Shown in pieces: positions 29,945-41,769 of a stretch of DNA of 64,000 nucleotides (positions are counted from its first letter, which is position 1; each line of letters opens with the position of its first letter). Under the pieces are notes generated by a model, which had not been told where the DNA came from, did no database searches, and saw nothing but the letters and a program-made list of their open reading frames with translations. The DNA comes from Alentia gelatinosa. Lineage: Eukaryota; Annelida; Polychaeta; Phyllodocida; Polynoidae. The translations under genes were made by a program, and so were the position numbers. The stretch lies in NCBI GenBank assembly GCA_950022655.1, contig OX465580.1, positions 2,589,122-2,653,121 on the forward strand, given 5' to 3'.

Positions 29945-30325
29945 GCTTTATCCTACCACTAATAAAAAACGCCATAGGTTTAACATTGACTCAATGTATT
30001 TGACATAGCGTTGGATAAAGTGTCATTTATGCACCAAGGTGAATAAAAAAACGGACCAATCAGGGACGAGATAACGAAAGTAGATCCGGCAGCATTGATA
30101 ACTACTAACATGGATAATTACAAATATTCTCTGTATATCGGTGAGATGGGATAGGATAAATACGAAACCGAACTCGAGTTAGCCTTGTCAATGTTTACAC
30201 CACTCTGGTCAGGTCTGCTACTCACTAAACTCGGCTAACGCCTCGTGTAGTAATACACGACCTGCCCATCGTGGCATAAACATTAACAAGGCTAACTCTC
30301 GTTTGGTTTCTACTAATTATTCGGG
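29945..30325 (+). mobile_element. Head-plus-tail element, family P1 copy b
   Basis: Same layout as 2255-2622: TATCCTACCACTAATAAAAA start, GGGATAGGATAAATACGAAA joint, tail arms GTTAGCCTTG / CAAGGCTAAC and tip AACTCGGCTAACGCCTCGTG. Compared with copy a, the tail stem changes A-T to C-G at the matching arm positions 30183 and 30291. Confidence 0.75.
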
Positions 30326-30329
30326 AGAG

Positions 30330-30715
30330 TCACTATTCTTTGGCCAGTTTATATGTCAATGTTACCCGGAGTTTACACTAGACGACTGATTACGTGGCGA
30401 CTCTAAATCTTCAGGCCAATAGTCGTCAGGTGATGGCAATATCAACCGCTAAAGTCGTCGACCTCAGAATGTACAGTTCTGAGCATTTACACTGATGACT
30501 ATAAGTTTTCACAGAATCGCTGCCCGTGTAGATGACTAATTCAAGCCCACTTGAAATAGTCGTGAGCATCAGAGCGTCAGGTGGTGCCTAATTGTATAAT
30601 CTGATGTCACCAGACGATCTGCAGTGGGCACGCGCTTGGCGTTTACATGAGACGATTTCTATCATTTTACTGCTGAAAGTCGTCAATAGGTGCAAAATGC
30701 CAGAATAGCTGGCCC
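30330..30715 (+). other. Unclassified repeat with GACGA motifs
   Basis: Scattered GTTTACACTAGACGACT / GTTTACATGAGACGATT and AGTCGTC copies suggest a decayed element. A similar GTTTACACAAGACGATT occurs at 41460. Nothing coding. Confidence 0.4.
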
Positions 30716-31110
30716 GAATCGTCTAATTTATTATCCATCGTATACAAAGCCCCCATTGAAAATGTATGGGGACTCAGTAAACCACGACCCATTAAATAAA
30801 ACCTGTCAGATACCATAACTGTGGTATACGGATTCAAACCTGTGGTATACGGCCTCAAAACCATGGTATACGGGAAAAATAGTCCCTTTGTGCTATAGAA
30901 CAAAGAAATAGTCCCTATTATTGTACCTTTTAATATGGCAATAACTGGGTTTAATTTATTGGAGAAGATGGATAATAAATACAACAAACGATGGTTTTGT
31001 GGACAGGCGCCTCCGTAAACCACTCGAGGCTAACGCTCGTGTATTACTACGCGTCAACCTCTCGTTGTTTACGGCCGCCTGTCCACAAAACCATCGATTA
31101 TTGTCTATGT
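30716..31110 (+). mobile_element. Head-plus-tail element, family P8 copy a
   Basis: The head is bounded by TTATTATCCATCG and GATGGATAATAAATAC and contains three GTGGTATACGG-type repeats. The tail is GGTTTTGTGGACAGGCG / CGCCTGTCCACAAAACC with tip CACTCGAGGCTAACGCTCGTG. Copies are at 45280-45690 and 55690-56098. Confidence 0.78.
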
Positions 31111-31179
31111 AAACACGGGGACAGTCTTCTCTTTTGATAGCACTTCATTGCATTCAGTGTTTAAATACACTGGTCTTCA

Positions 31180-31485
31180 ATACTATCGTAAAACTGGATG
31201 AGTTTTAATCTTAGCCACCATATGCCACGACTTGAGTTTGGCAAAGTGACTTCATGAGGCGAAGTCCAGAGCCATACTCCAGAAGTGGCATGTGGTGGCC
31301 AAGATTAAAACGAATCAGGTTTTGATTTTATCCTACCCTGTCTCCTCGATTTTGGAGTATCACGTGATAATAATTCTGTATGCCACTAGTGGCATATAAA
31401 ACTCTGTATGCCAGTCGGCGTGGCATACGGAATCTCAATGTTAAGCCTATGGGATTTTATATTAGGGGTGGGATAAAACGTTGAC
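31180..31485 (-). mobile_element. Head-plus-tail element, family P5 copy a
   Basis: Tail first: GATGAGTTTTAATCTTAGCC / GGCCAAGATTAAAACGAATC, with tip CATGAGGCGAAGTCC. The head follows, bounded by TTTTATCCTACCCTG and GGGTGGGATAAAAC, with internal TTAAGCCTATGGG. The opposite orientation is at 47345-47632. Confidence 0.75.
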
Positions 31486-32035
31486 TCTGTTCTAATACCA
31501 CTTAAACATTTACCATTTACCATTTAAACAGGTAATCCACTTATTCTAGTACGGTTCCTATCTAATTTAGTTATAACTTTTTATACTTTTTGTTGGATGA
31601 TATATATATATAGGCCTATATATTAGATTTTAAAACTAGTAAATGTTTTTGATACAATATTAGATAGTTCCAAGGTAAGAAGATAAAGCTTTTAAGCAAC
31701 ACCTTGTGAAGATGAACCCAGCAGAGCACTGCTACCTGTCATGTCTGAGTCGGGGAGATTTCAGGTGTCACAATTACCCAGAATGCACCGCGGACACCTC
31801 GTCACGTGATCAGGTTAAGTAGAAGATGAAGCCATGTCGGTGGTCGGGCTTCTCAAACCATTCCCGACGCGATGGCTGCATTAGGAGGAACACTTAGCGT
31901 GTTTCTGCCTTTCAGCCACAGGAGAGGACACTGAGAGCGCATGCGCCGGTCACTGTGTACGTTAGTTACACTCACGGGAACTTGTATTTGTCAGTAAATG
32001 GTCAGCTTAGGGTTATAGTGAAGGACACGCTACGG
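31486..32035 (+). other. Intergenic sequence without recognisable features
   Basis: Ordinary AT-rich DNA, with a more GC-rich part from 31730 to 31990. No supported gene. Confidence 0.4.
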
Positions 32036-32039
32036 CCCA

Positions 32040-32510
32040 ATAACTACACTAGAAATAACGCCGATCAAACGACATCCCAATAATTACATGGGAAATAACG
32101 CTGACAAAATGACGTCCCAATAACTACACGAGAAATAACGCCGATAAAATGACATCCCAATAATAACACGGGGTGGGAAATAACGCCGATAAAATGGCGT
32201 TCCAATAATAATATGAGAAATAACGCCGATAAAATGACGTCCCAATAATGGGAAATAACACTGATAAAATGACATCGCAATAATAACACAGGGAAATAAC
32301 TCCGACAAAATGACGTCCCAATAATAATATGAGAAATAGCGCCAACAAAATGACACCCAAAAAACAACTCGAGAAAAACCGCAAACAAAAGGACGCCCCA
32401 ATAAAAACACGAGAAATAATGCTGACCAAATAACATCGCAAAAGCAACACGAGAAAAAAAATTACTACACAATAAATAACGCTGACAAAATGACGTCAAA
32501 ACATGTAAAA
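32040..32510 (+). repeat. About 42-bp minisatellite AATAACGCCGATAAAATGAC
   Basis: About 11 copies of GAAATAACGCCGATAAAATG followed by ACGTCCCAATAATAACACGA. Units diverge toward the right end. The minus-strand frames of over 100 codons here are repeat artefacts. Confidence 0.9.
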
Positions 32511-32819
32511 TAGTAGACTTCAAATGTGTCAGTTAATCTTCTCACGGCATCACCTTCCTGTCATCCGAGTCGTGACAAGAAAATGCCGGACACAATGAAA
32601 TGGCCTGAAATTAAGCTTTTGAAGGGAAGACTATTTCTATTGATTAGAAAATCTGTGTTTAAGTGGTTTCTCTCGGTCTAATGGGCTCTGGGAAAGTTTC
32701 CATCGCTTCTTTTGACTGTTTTTAGAGTTTTTTCTCTTTCTGCCTTCTTCTCAATATTGGAGCCGACAATGCCACTTTTCAAACACACCTAACACCTCAC
32801 CATCTCACCTGACATCACA

Positions 32820-33815
32820 CATCCACCATATCCATATACAGCAGGTGTAGCAGTTAAAGTATACCTTCTAATACCAAGTGTCCATATACAGCAGGTGTAG
32901 CAGTTAAAGTATAACTTCTACCACCAAGTGTCCATATGCAGCAGGTGTAGCAGTTAAAGTATACCTTCTAATACCAAGTGTCCATATGCAGCAGGTGTAG
33001 CAGTTAAAGTATACCTTCTAATACCAAGTGTCCATATGCAGCAGGTGTAGCAGTTAAAGTATACCTTCTAATACCAAGTGTCCATATGCAGCAGGTGTAG
33101 CAGTTAAAGTATACCTTCTAATACCAAGTGTCCATATGCAGCAGGTGTAGCAGTTAATGTATACCTTCTAATACCAAGTGTCCATATGCAGTATATGTAG
33201 CAGTTAAAGTATAACTTCTACCACCAAGTGTCCATATACAGCAGGTGTAGCAGTTTATGTATACCTTCTACCACCAAGTGTCCATATGCAGTATGTGTAG
33301 CAGTTAAAGTATAACTTCTACCACACAGTGTCCATATACAGCAGGTGTAGCAGTTAATGTATACCTTCTACCACCAAGTGTCCATATGAAGTATGTGTAG
33401 CATTTAAAGTATACCTTCTATTATCTTAGCGTGATATAAACGTCCATAGGCTTAGCACTACAAACTCGTTCTCAACAGGCTTGCAAGAACGGTCACTCGT
33501 TCTCAACGGGTGATTAAGAGATGACTATTTCCAGGCTAAGATAAAATCAGAAACATATTTGTGCTTGGTCTGAGTCCCTATTCACCATCTCATTTGGTGT
33601 GCTTCAGAATAGTCACTCGGCTATCACCTCGTTCATATTACTGAGCACTCCAAACTCGATAGCGAACGAGGACACAGACCAAACACTCATCATATACCTT
33701 CTAATACCAAGTGTCCATATGCAGCAGGTGTAGCAGTTAAAGTATACCTTCTAATACCAAGTGTCCATATGCAGCAGGTGTAGCAGTTAAAGTATACCTT
33801 TTCCCACCAAGTGTC
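32820..33815 (+). repeat. 50-bp minisatellite, split by an inserted element
   Basis: Unit: CCATATGCAGCAGGTGTAGC, AGTTAAAGTATACCTTCTAA, TACCAAGTGT. About 12 copies run to 33420 and about 2.5 more lie at 33692-33815. They are separated by the palindromic element 33421-33691. Confidence 0.92.
33421..33691 (+). mobile_element. Palindromic element inserted in the 50-bp array
   Basis: TATCTTAGCGTGATATAAAC with TCCATAGGCTTAGCACT forms the head, closing at CCAGGCTAAGATAAAATC. The tail arms are GTGCTTGGTCTGAGTC and its diverged complement GACACAGACCAAACACTC, with tip TCACTCGGCTATCACCTCG. The array resumes immediately on the far side. Confidence 0.68.
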
Positions 33816-33949
33816 CCTTATCCACTCACATAGGCATCCGTATTTCCTGAGGAATGTTGCTTCATTTACATCAAACACCACATCAACTTTTTTTTTAATA
33901 TGAGCAGACATATCCCCAGCGTAGTTGATACAGAGTAATACCTGAGCGA

Positions 33950-34245
33950 CAGCGAGTATATCTCACCCCTGGTATTTTTGTCCTATAGGCTTACCTTTGG
34001 GAACTGGTTCTCCATTCCCCAACAGGTATTGCAGTCCGTTCTCCATGGTTTATATCCTGTGTGTTTTCCATTCTTTTAGTGTATACAGGGGTGAGATACA
34101 TACAGAAAGCAATTAGTTTTGGTCAAAGAAGTCATTCTCCAACTCGTTTGAAAGCTATGTGCTGTTCACTCCGCATCAAACTCGTGGTGAACGATGACTT
34201 TGACTAAAACTTGCTGGTTTCTTCTTTATCATTGTTTAGAGTCAA
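33950..34245 (+). mobile_element. Head-plus-tail element, family P6 copy b
   Basis: TATCTCACCCCTGGTATTTT with CCTATAGGCTTACC, AGGGGTGAGATACATACAG, then tail AGAAAGCAATTAGTTTTGGT / ACTAAAACTTGCTGG. Second copy of 17222-17560. Confidence 0.72.
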
Positions 34246-34297
34246 CTATGAAGAGGATGCAGTCCCCTGTACAAGAAAAACATCTCAAGGTGTATAA

Positions 34298-34579
34298 GGC
34301 CTGGCGTCCAACTACAGCGATAGAAATTTAGACCGACCGATATGGCACCGATAGAAAAACCAAATATCGGAGACATATCGGGAAGGTGCAAAATCGTAGA
34401 CATATGTCTAGACATGCCAATCCACCGCGTATTGTATGGGGCTTTTATCGGTGTCTAATCGCAGAAACGTGGTCAACTGCCCCTATATTAGGTGACCTTC
34501 CAACGCGATTTTAATTTTTCATCGGGAGGTGCACCGTATACCATATTGGAGCTATATCATAGTAGGTGGACGCCGGGCC
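34298..34579 (+). mobile_element. Harbinger-like MITE with TAA target duplication
   Basis: GGCCTGGCGTCCAACTACAG at the left and GGTGGACGCCGGGCC at the right, flanked by TAA (34295-34297, 34580-34582). A 3-bp TWA duplication with GG-starting ends fits PIF/Harbinger. No coding capacity. Confidence 0.6.
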
Positions 34580-34734
34580 TAACCGAGAAGCACTAACTGC
34601 GAAATGCCATTGCTGCTAAACAGAAATGCGATGATTTTGTTTACATCACAATGTTAAATCTAAAAAAGGGGTTGTATCCATTGAATTTCGGGCATACTGT
34701 AGAAATCGAGTTTTGATCGTTGCGCCATAATGGA

Positions 34735-35150
34735 TTGTTTGTTTGTTTGTTGCTTTGATTTAACGTCCAGTTAACCATTGCAGGTTCTCACCAGACTTTG
34801 TCAAGGTTATTTTACACCTGTATGAAATGAATTTAGGTAGAAACCTCACCCCTAAACATTTACCGAGGTGAGAGTTCTTTTACTTCCCACACCACATAGA
34901 CATGGTATGAGAAGGACTGGCCTTTGATATAGCAGTAAATCTACCACTGCTGGGGATGAAGGCGAAAGGTGGCTGTACACCACACCACATAGACATGGTA
35001 TGAGAAGGACTGGCCTTTGAAATAGAAGTAAATCTACCACTTCTGGGGTGAAGGAGAATCGTGGCTGCAGTGGGAACCGAATCAACAAAGTCTGACAACT
35101 TTTTTTACGACTGAAGTCTATCACGTATGATTAATGGTGTGAATTTCAAG
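34735..35150 (+). repeat. Partial molluscan-type SINE fragment and a 105-bp duplication
   Basis: TTTGTTTGTTTGTTGCTTTG then ATTTAACGTCCAGTTAACCA (34737-34780) looks like the head of the same dispersed family as 26840. ACACCACATAGACATGGTAT, GAGAAGGACTGGCCTTTGA occurs twice about 100 bp apart (34886 and 34984). Confidence 0.5.
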
Positions 35151-35327
35151 TAACATTAAGATTGTGTTTCCCCAGCTGCTACTTAAACCCTCCGTTTTAG
35201 TTTCATTTTGAGAGAAGCTCTCACGTCACTTGACAAGGTGGAGCCCTCCATCTCCTCACACACCCATCAGTAAGAACGTGAAGATGCTACCATTAGACCA
35301 ACTCCTGAATCTTCCACTCCATCGGAG

Positions 35328-35862
35328 CAGGGGCGTCAGAACGTTTTGAAAGTGGGGGGAGGGGGGCGAACTGAAAAATTGCTGACTTTTTTCTTGGTAT
35401 GAAATCAGACATTTGCCTGTTCCTCTGGATTTACTGTGAATCTGCGAAAAGTCTGCGAAAAGTGAGACTTTGACACTTTTCCACAGTTAAAAGTCAGGGC
35501 TTAGCCATCAATGCATGCTAAAAAGTCAGACTTTGACACTTTTCCACGGTGAAAAGTCAGGACCTAGCCATCATTGCATGCTAAATGGTCAGACTTTGAC
35601 ACTTTTCCATGGTGAAAAGTCAGGGCTTAGCCATTATTGCACGCTAAAAAGTCAGACTTTTACATTTTTTCACGGTGAAAAGTCAGGCTTAGCCATCATT
35701 GCATGCTAAAAAGTCAGACTTTGACACTTTTCTATGCAGAAAAGACAAGACAGGTTTTACACACGTTTGAGTAAAATTTTAAGCTGCTGACTTTTTTGGG
35801 CTGGCAAAAAAGTGGGGGAGGGGGGCAGTCGCCCCCCCTGCCCCCCTATTCTGACGCCACTG
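35328..35862 (+). mobile_element. hAT-like MITE with internal 63-bp array
   Basis: CAGGGGCGTCAGAACG at the left and TATTCTGACGCCACTG at the right, with CGGAG on both sides. G-rich/C-rich subterminal runs pair with each other. Inside, about five copies (35435-35745) of CTAAAAAGTCAGACTTTGAC, ACTTTTCCACGGTGAAAAGT, CAGGGCTTAGCCATCATTG. Confidence 0.65.
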
Positions 35863-35909
35863 CGGAGGTACCAGGGCTGGTGCGTATTTAGGAGTTGGAC
35901 CCTGAGAGG

Positions 35910-36010
35910 TGTTTCTCCTCGGTTTATTTGTTTATTAGGTTCAACGTCCGCCGGCCCTGCCTGGATTTCTCTGACAAATCCCGTGTTTGTAGAACGTCAC
36001 TTGAGGCTGG
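35910..36010 (+). mobile_element. SINE-like fragment
   Basis: GGTTTATTTGTTTATTAGGT then TCAACGTCCGCCGGCC resembles the head of the GTTTGTTTG-type dispersed repeat. Too short to classify. Confidence 0.35.
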
Positions 36011-36144
36011 TGAGTGTTTGGTACATTCACCTGCGGCTCATAATGCCTTTATGCACTTCTAATGTACGCAGCTGGGTAAATAACACTTTAGATGGATCCA
36101 CTGAAGGAGCATATTATTATTAGAGCGTGCTTGCACGTCTATAT

Positions 36145-36600
36145 ACATCATCTAGAGCTTAGAGTCAGGGTTAGAGTGGGCACATTGAACTTTCAGTGTG
36201 CTTCCAGAAAACTATCCCTTTACTATCTGCATGCTGTTCCCTGTGATAGTGAGAACACAGCAGGGAGCCAGTGTCTCAGTGTCTTAGAAGTGTGTCCAGC
36301 TGACCATGACCAATCACTTAAGACCGAAATACCTCATTGACCCACTGTTTTTGATATGTTTTGATATGTTTTGATCCTAGACTCAGGCAGTTAGAGAAAT
36401 GGCAAGTTGACTGGGTGCAAGTGGGTTGTAGAAAACTATCCATAGGCTAAATCTAACTCAGACCTTTTATTTGTTATACGTTCATAATTGCACGCTCATT
36501 CATCTATGATGAACTTACTTTTTGCTCGTTCGTTTGAACACTACGTGATATTCAGTCGGCTTCACCCAATATGAGTTGCTTTCTGTTTTGAACTCACCCC
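36145..36600 (+). repeat. Dispersed repeat P11 copy a
   Basis: Contains CTTCCAGAAAACTATCCCTT, GCTGACCATGACCAATCACT and CATGCTCATT-like blocks, shared with 46665-47060 and, in reverse, 61318-61500. Non-coding; the ends are not defined. Confidence 0.65.
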
Positions 36601-37129
36601 CGCTTCTGGGACTCCCTTTTTTTTGCATTTTCTATTTGCTGATATGTAGGACTTATATCATCCTGAGTTATTTGCAAATCTCATAGAATTTAGAAATCAC
36701 CCAACTACCAGCATTTGTCTTTAAGGGGGCACCCCACTTAAGGCGCCATTTTGCTCAGAACGGAAATTCTTCCTTCTATTAAGAGTTTATTTTCACCCTG
36801 ATTAGAGGACACCCCGCTTATTTTGTTGCGGAATTCTTCTCAATCCCACTTAAGGGGACACTTTGGAGGGACACCTTATCAAATCCGGATGATCTTGATT
36901 GTTTGTGGTGTGTGTGTGAGGTGGATAGAATGGTATCTAGACAATCAGGCTTCAGACAATGGCCTGTGTAGGCGCGTGTAGATGTCAGTGGGATGTCTGT
37001 GTGGTTATAACAGTGGCTCTATGCCAAAATATTACCTGTATAAAGGTATTATATATTCCTATATACCTATGGCTGTACACTCTATGCTTACACCACGTTC
37101 TGGGGGGTGGAGTAACTTATGGATACTAC

Positions 37130-37180
37130 CCAAGGTTGCCGTATACTACCCAAGGTTGCCGTATACTACCCAAGGTTAAC
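37130..37180 (+). repeat. 20-bp GCCGTATACTACCCAAGGTT repeat, 2.5 copies
   Basis: Three successive near-identical TACTACCCAAGGTT blocks. A similar ACTGCCCAGGTTGA block is repeated four times at 61565-61635. Confidence 0.8.
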
Positions 37181-37376
37181 ATTTAGACCAATCAGATTGT
37201 CTCTTACAAAATTCATATGAAAAGCGCAGTGGGGAGTAAACATAAAGTGTCAAGTTACTCGATAAGGTTGGATCTGGCTTCAGGTTTGATGGTGGATGAG
37301 CAAATAAGCTAATTATCGTTATTAAACCAAAGCATCAACAGACTGGAACCCCCAGTTAAGGGAGCACCCTACTTAA

Positions 37377-37723
37377 CCCTTTCTGGCAGGTCAATGCCAT
37401 ATGGCATTCCCCTGGCTGTGGCAGGACAATGCCATATGGCATTCTCTAAGGCATGGAAGAACAATGCTGAATTTGTTCCTTTGTAACTTTTTGAATAATT
37501 ACCGCAGAATTATGAAAATTGCAGGACATATTTGGCTATGTATTGCCAGTAAGTCTTTAAAATATCGGAAAGTTCTGATAAAATACAGATTTACTGGAAG
37601 TTTCAAATTTGTAATTTTGTTTAACAACATCGACTACAAAAGCCGGCCATACAAACACCACAATTGGTTCTGGTGCCTTCTGTAGTATGGGTACATGGTG
37701 AATGATGTGTGGCTCCTGAAGGA
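37377..37723 (+). mobile_element. TTAA-flanked MITE with TGCCATATGGCA repeats
   Basis: TTAA at 37373-37376 and 37724-37727. The left end is CCCTTTCTGGCAGG, followed twice by the palindrome TGCCATATGGCATTC spaced by GGCAGGACAA. The right end is GGCTCCTGAAGGA. It sits in the TTAA of a pogo-type CTTAAGGGGAC block. Confidence 0.7.
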
Positions 37724-37819
37724 TTAAGGGGACAATTTGCTCGGAACGGAGGGTGGCCCCTTAAGTGGGGTATTACTGGACATCATTTGTAACTTTGGGC
37801 TGCTATTCTTTGTTCTTAA

Positions 37820-38182
37820 CCCTTTAAGGACGCATGATGCCTGGAGGCATTACCTCACTAAAGACGCATGATGCCTAGAGGCATCACCATACTAAAGACG
37901 CATGATGCCTTGAGGCATCATTGTCCCAATGTTAACAAAAATGTTTTAACAAAGAAATAATAGAGCAATATTCATGAAATCTTCAGAAAATGTAGATATA
38001 ACATCATATTTAGTATTTCTATTAAAAAGAAATAAAATATTTATGATTATGTATCATATTGCATGATTGCAAACTTGGGTATCAGTTTTAACTATTATGT
38101 GGCCGTCCTGTAGCCAGACAGACTGCCACCAGTATCCGTCCTTATGGGAGTAGCTGGGCCCCAGGCAGCCGTCCTTAAAGGG
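37820..38182 (+). mobile_element. TTAA-flanked MITE with ATGCCTGGAGGCAT repeats
   Basis: TTAA at 37816-37819 and 38183-38186. Ends CCCTTTAAGGACG and CGTCCTTAAAGGG are perfect complements. Three subterminal units near the left each hold GACGCATGATGCCTNGAGGCAT. AT-rich interior without a frame. Confidence 0.8.
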
Positions 38183-38186
38183 TTAA

Positions 38187-38569
38187 GGGCCCTGACCAAA
38201 TGCCTGCTGCTCACTCCGACATGGGTACAAGCTGGCTATACATGGAAACAGAGTCAGTCCTTATTACTTATTTGGTCATATGCAAAGTGGTTCGACACGT
38301 GAAAAGGGAGCGTAAACAAACGTTGAAAGTATATCTGTCTAAATATTGGCAAACCCACTTTGTAGCCATTGCATAACGTTATATGCAGAGCAGTAGTGAC
38401 TTGCATATCCAAGTTCATGAGCTTAGCATTTGCATCCCATTTACTGGGGCACAGATGCTGCAGGCTGTGGTGTGTTGGGAGCTCCGTGGGTCAAGTCTTT
38501 CAATGACTTAAATGCCTTCGTCCCTTACTTCCAGGGCCCTCCCTTCCATAAAATCAATTCCCAGTAGCA
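38187..38569 (+). other. Intergenic sequence without recognisable features
   Basis: No repeat, frame or RNA gene was seen. Confidence 0.4.
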
Positions 38570-38930
38570 GTTATATAGAACGTCCTGACCATGCTGTACA
38601 AGTCACAGAACGAGATGGTGATTTACAGTTTGTATGGAATTTGGTGTTTATGCCGAGTTCCGTACAAACCATGAATTATTATCGACTTCTGTGACTTGTA
38701 CAAGGACGTCCTATACCTACACGTACAAGCACGTTCTATATTTACTATATACCCGAAATATTAAAAAATCATTAATTTCATTTGGCTTAGCAACCAATAT
38801 TTTAATAAACGTGTATGGGAAGGTAGTCCGTATTTTCATGTACGGACCAATGGTCTGTACAGTTGTTTTATGTTATATGGCGAAACGGTGCGTATTTACA
38901 GTATATATATACAGCATGGATATATAGTAA
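38570..38930 (-). mobile_element. Head-plus-tail element, family P7 copy a
   Basis: Tail arms GTACAAGTCACAGAACGAGA and CGACTTCTGTGACTTGTAC enclose GGTTTGTA-type inner arms. TTTACTATATACCCGAAA then begins a head ending GGATATATAGTAATG. Other copies: 53465-53805 (reverse), 54925-55225, and a tail fragment near 46235-46315. Confidence 0.75.
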
Positions 38931-39214
38931 TGCTAGTTACAGAACAGTATTCAATAACTGCAATAGAGATGAGAGCCTACATTAAGCGTGTATTCCACCG
39001 AACAGGCCAGATTTCAACTTCACAAGGCATCTTCCGGACACGCTTATAGAGAGGCCCATGCGACACTTTGAGCAGGTTTGGACCGTACAGCGGCCAGCGG
39101 TGAGCGATAAGCCTGCTCCACCTGCGTTAACATGGTGCCTGTGTGGCACCGTGTGGCATTCGTACAGCGCCAATCAGCCTGCCCAGTGGAATACTCCCTT
39201 TAGGTTGTAGCGGC

Positions 39215-41275
39215 AGTGGGGAAATATGGACCGACAACTCGGCCAGCCCCACTCTGTCCCGTCATTCTGATGTTTGACCTCTCTGAGGACAGACGCGACT
39301 CGGCCAGCCCCACTCTGTCCCGTCATTCTGATGTTTGACCTCTCTGAGGACAGACGTAACTCGGGCAGCCCCACTCTGTCCCGTCATTCTGATGTTTGAC
39401 CTCTCTGAGGACAGACGTGACTCGGCCAGCCCCACTCTGTCCCCTCATTCTGATGTTTGACCTCTCTGAGGACGGACATGACTCGGCCAGCCCCACTCTG
39501 TCCCGTCATTCTGATGTTTGACCTCTCTGAGGACAGACATGACTCGGCCAGCCCCACTCTGGACAGACATGGCTCGGCCAGCCCCACTCTGTCCCGTCAT
39601 TCTGATGTTTGACCTCTCTGAGGACAGACATGACTCGGCCAGCCCCACTCTGACCCGTCATTCTGATGTTTGACCTCTCTGAGGACGGACGTGACTCGGC
39701 CAGCCCCACTCTGTCCCGTCATTCTGATGTTTGACCTCTCTGAGGACAGACGTGACTCGGCCAGCCCCACTCTGTCCCCTCATTCTGATGTTTGACCTCT
39801 CTGAGGACAGACGTGACTCGGCCAGCCCCACTCTGTCCGGTCATTCTGATGTTTGACCTCTCTGAGGATGGACGTGACTCGGCCAGCCCCACTCTGTCCC
39901 GTCATTCTGATGTTTGACCTCTCTGAGGACAGACATGACTCGGTCAGCCCCACTCTGTCCCGTCATTCTGATGTTTGACCTCTCTGAGGACAGACGTGAC
40001 TCGGCCAGCCCCACTCTGTCCCGTCATTCTGATGTTTGACCTCTCTGAGGACGGACATGACTCGGCCAGCCCCACTCTGTCCCGTCATTCTGATGTTTGA
40101 CCTCTCTGAGGACGGACATGACTCGGCCAGCCCCACTCTGTCCCGTCATTCTGATGTTTGACCTCTCTGAGGACAGACGTGACTCGGCCAGCCCCACTCT
40201 GTCCCGTCATTCTGATGTTTGACCTCTCTGAGGACAGACGCGACTAGGCCAGCCCCACTCTGTCCCGTCATTCTGATGTTTGACCTCTCTGAGGAGAGAC
40301 GTGACTCGGCCAGCCCCACTCTGTCCGGTCATTCTGATGTTTGACCTCTCTGAGGAGAGACATGACTCGGCCAGCCCCACTCTGTCCCGTCATTCTGATG
40401 TTTGACCTCTCTGAGGACGGACATGACTCGGCCAGCCCCACTCTGTCCCGTCATTCTGATGTTTGACCTCTGTGAGGACAGACATGACTCGGCCAGCCCC
40501 ACTCTGTCCCGTCATTCTGATGTTTGACCTCTCTGAGGACAGACGTGACGTGGCCAGCCCCACTCTGTCCCCTCATTCTGATGTTTGACCTCTCTGAGGA
40601 CAGACGTGACTCGGCCAGCCCCACTCTGTCCCATCATCCTGATGTTTGACCTCTCTGAGGACAGACGTGACTCGGCCAGCCCCACTCTGTCCCGTCATTC
40701 TGATGTTTGACCTCTCTGAGGACGGACGTGACTCGGCCAGCCCCACTCTGTCCCATCATCCTGATGTTTGACCTCTCTGAAGACAGACGTGACTCGGCCA
40801 GCCCCACTCTGTCCCGTTATTCTGATGTTTGACCTCTGTGAGGACAGACATGACTCGGCCAGCCCCACTCTGTCCCGTCATTCTGATGTTTGACCTCTCT
40901 GAGGACAGACGTGACGTGGCCAGCCCCACTCTGTCCCCTCATTCTGATGTTTGACCTCTCTGACGACAGACGTGACTCGGCCAGCCCCACTCTGTCCCGT
41001 CATTCTGATGTTTGACCTCTCTGAGGACAGACGTGACTCGGCCAGCCCCACTCTGTCCCGTCATTCTGATGTTTGACCTCTCTGAGGACAGACGTGACTC
41101 GGCCAGCCCCACTCTGTCCCGTCATTCTGATGTTTGACCTCTCTGAGGACAGACGTGACTCGGCCAGCCCCACTCTGTCCCGTCATTCTGATGTTTGACC
41201 TCTCTGAGGACGGACATGACTCGGCCAGCCCCACTCTGTCCTGTCATTCTGATGTTTGACCTCTCTGAGGCCTGG
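39215..41275 (-). repeat. 61-bp minisatellite, about 34 copies
   Basis: Unit: GACTCGGCCAGCCCCACTCT, GTCCCGTCATTCTGATGTTT, GACCTCTCTGAGGACAGACG, T. Very uniform; one unit is truncated near 39550. The period is not a multiple of three, so frames close after about 67 codons. No splice-like or coding parent was seen nearby. Confidence 0.95.
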
Positions 41276-41763
41276 CTTGTGGGCTCCAGCCCCACCTTAA
41301 GTAACAAAGACTGACACTTTTGATGGTTGCTTGTTTGTTTATTGAGTCATTACAGTTTATTAACGCTTGGGCACATCACGCTACAATATTTTCTGAAGGT
41401 AAAACCCTTACTCTGATTGGTGGTGCAGACTTGGGAGAACAAAAGACAGCTCATCTGTCGTTTACACAAGACGATTAGAGGTAACCATTCTTGAACGATT
41501 ATGCCTCGCCGAATATTTCAACGCAGCTTAAATTAACCATAGAAACGCCACAATGCCAATAAAAAACTCAGTTGTCAACCACCTCACCTTACGGCCAGAA
41601 TTGTGTGTTTTGCGTTGACGATCACAATTGTTTATATTGACCTTTTTTCAACTACAAAATACGTTTTTGTTTATCCCCACATTACGCAAGTCGGCTCCAG
41701 CTGACGACTATTGGTCTCGATAGCCATGTGCAGCATATCTGTACTTCCTTGAATACACCATGT
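41276..41763 (+). other. Intergenic sequence
   Basis: Ordinary AT-rich DNA with a GTTTACACAAGACGATT fragment shared with 30.4-30.7 kb. No gene. Confidence 0.4.
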
Positions 41764-41769
41764 TAATAA

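Larger units (their letters stand above)
36717..37778 (+). mobile_element. Degenerate pogo-like MITE interrupted by a TTAA MITE
   Basis: The left part has GGGGGCACCCCACTTAAGG and GAACGGAAATTCTTCC, TTCTATTAAGAGTTTATTTT, matching 5940-6000. The right end GGAACGGAGGGTGGCCCCTT, AAGTGGGGTATTACTGG matches 6770-6805. The terminal CAGTAAAA is lost at the left. 37377-37723 is a later insertion. Confidence 0.65.

Noticed and set aside
32065..32523. 152-codon minus-strand frame
   Set aside because: Lies wholly inside the 42-bp minisatellite; three overlapping frames are similarly open.
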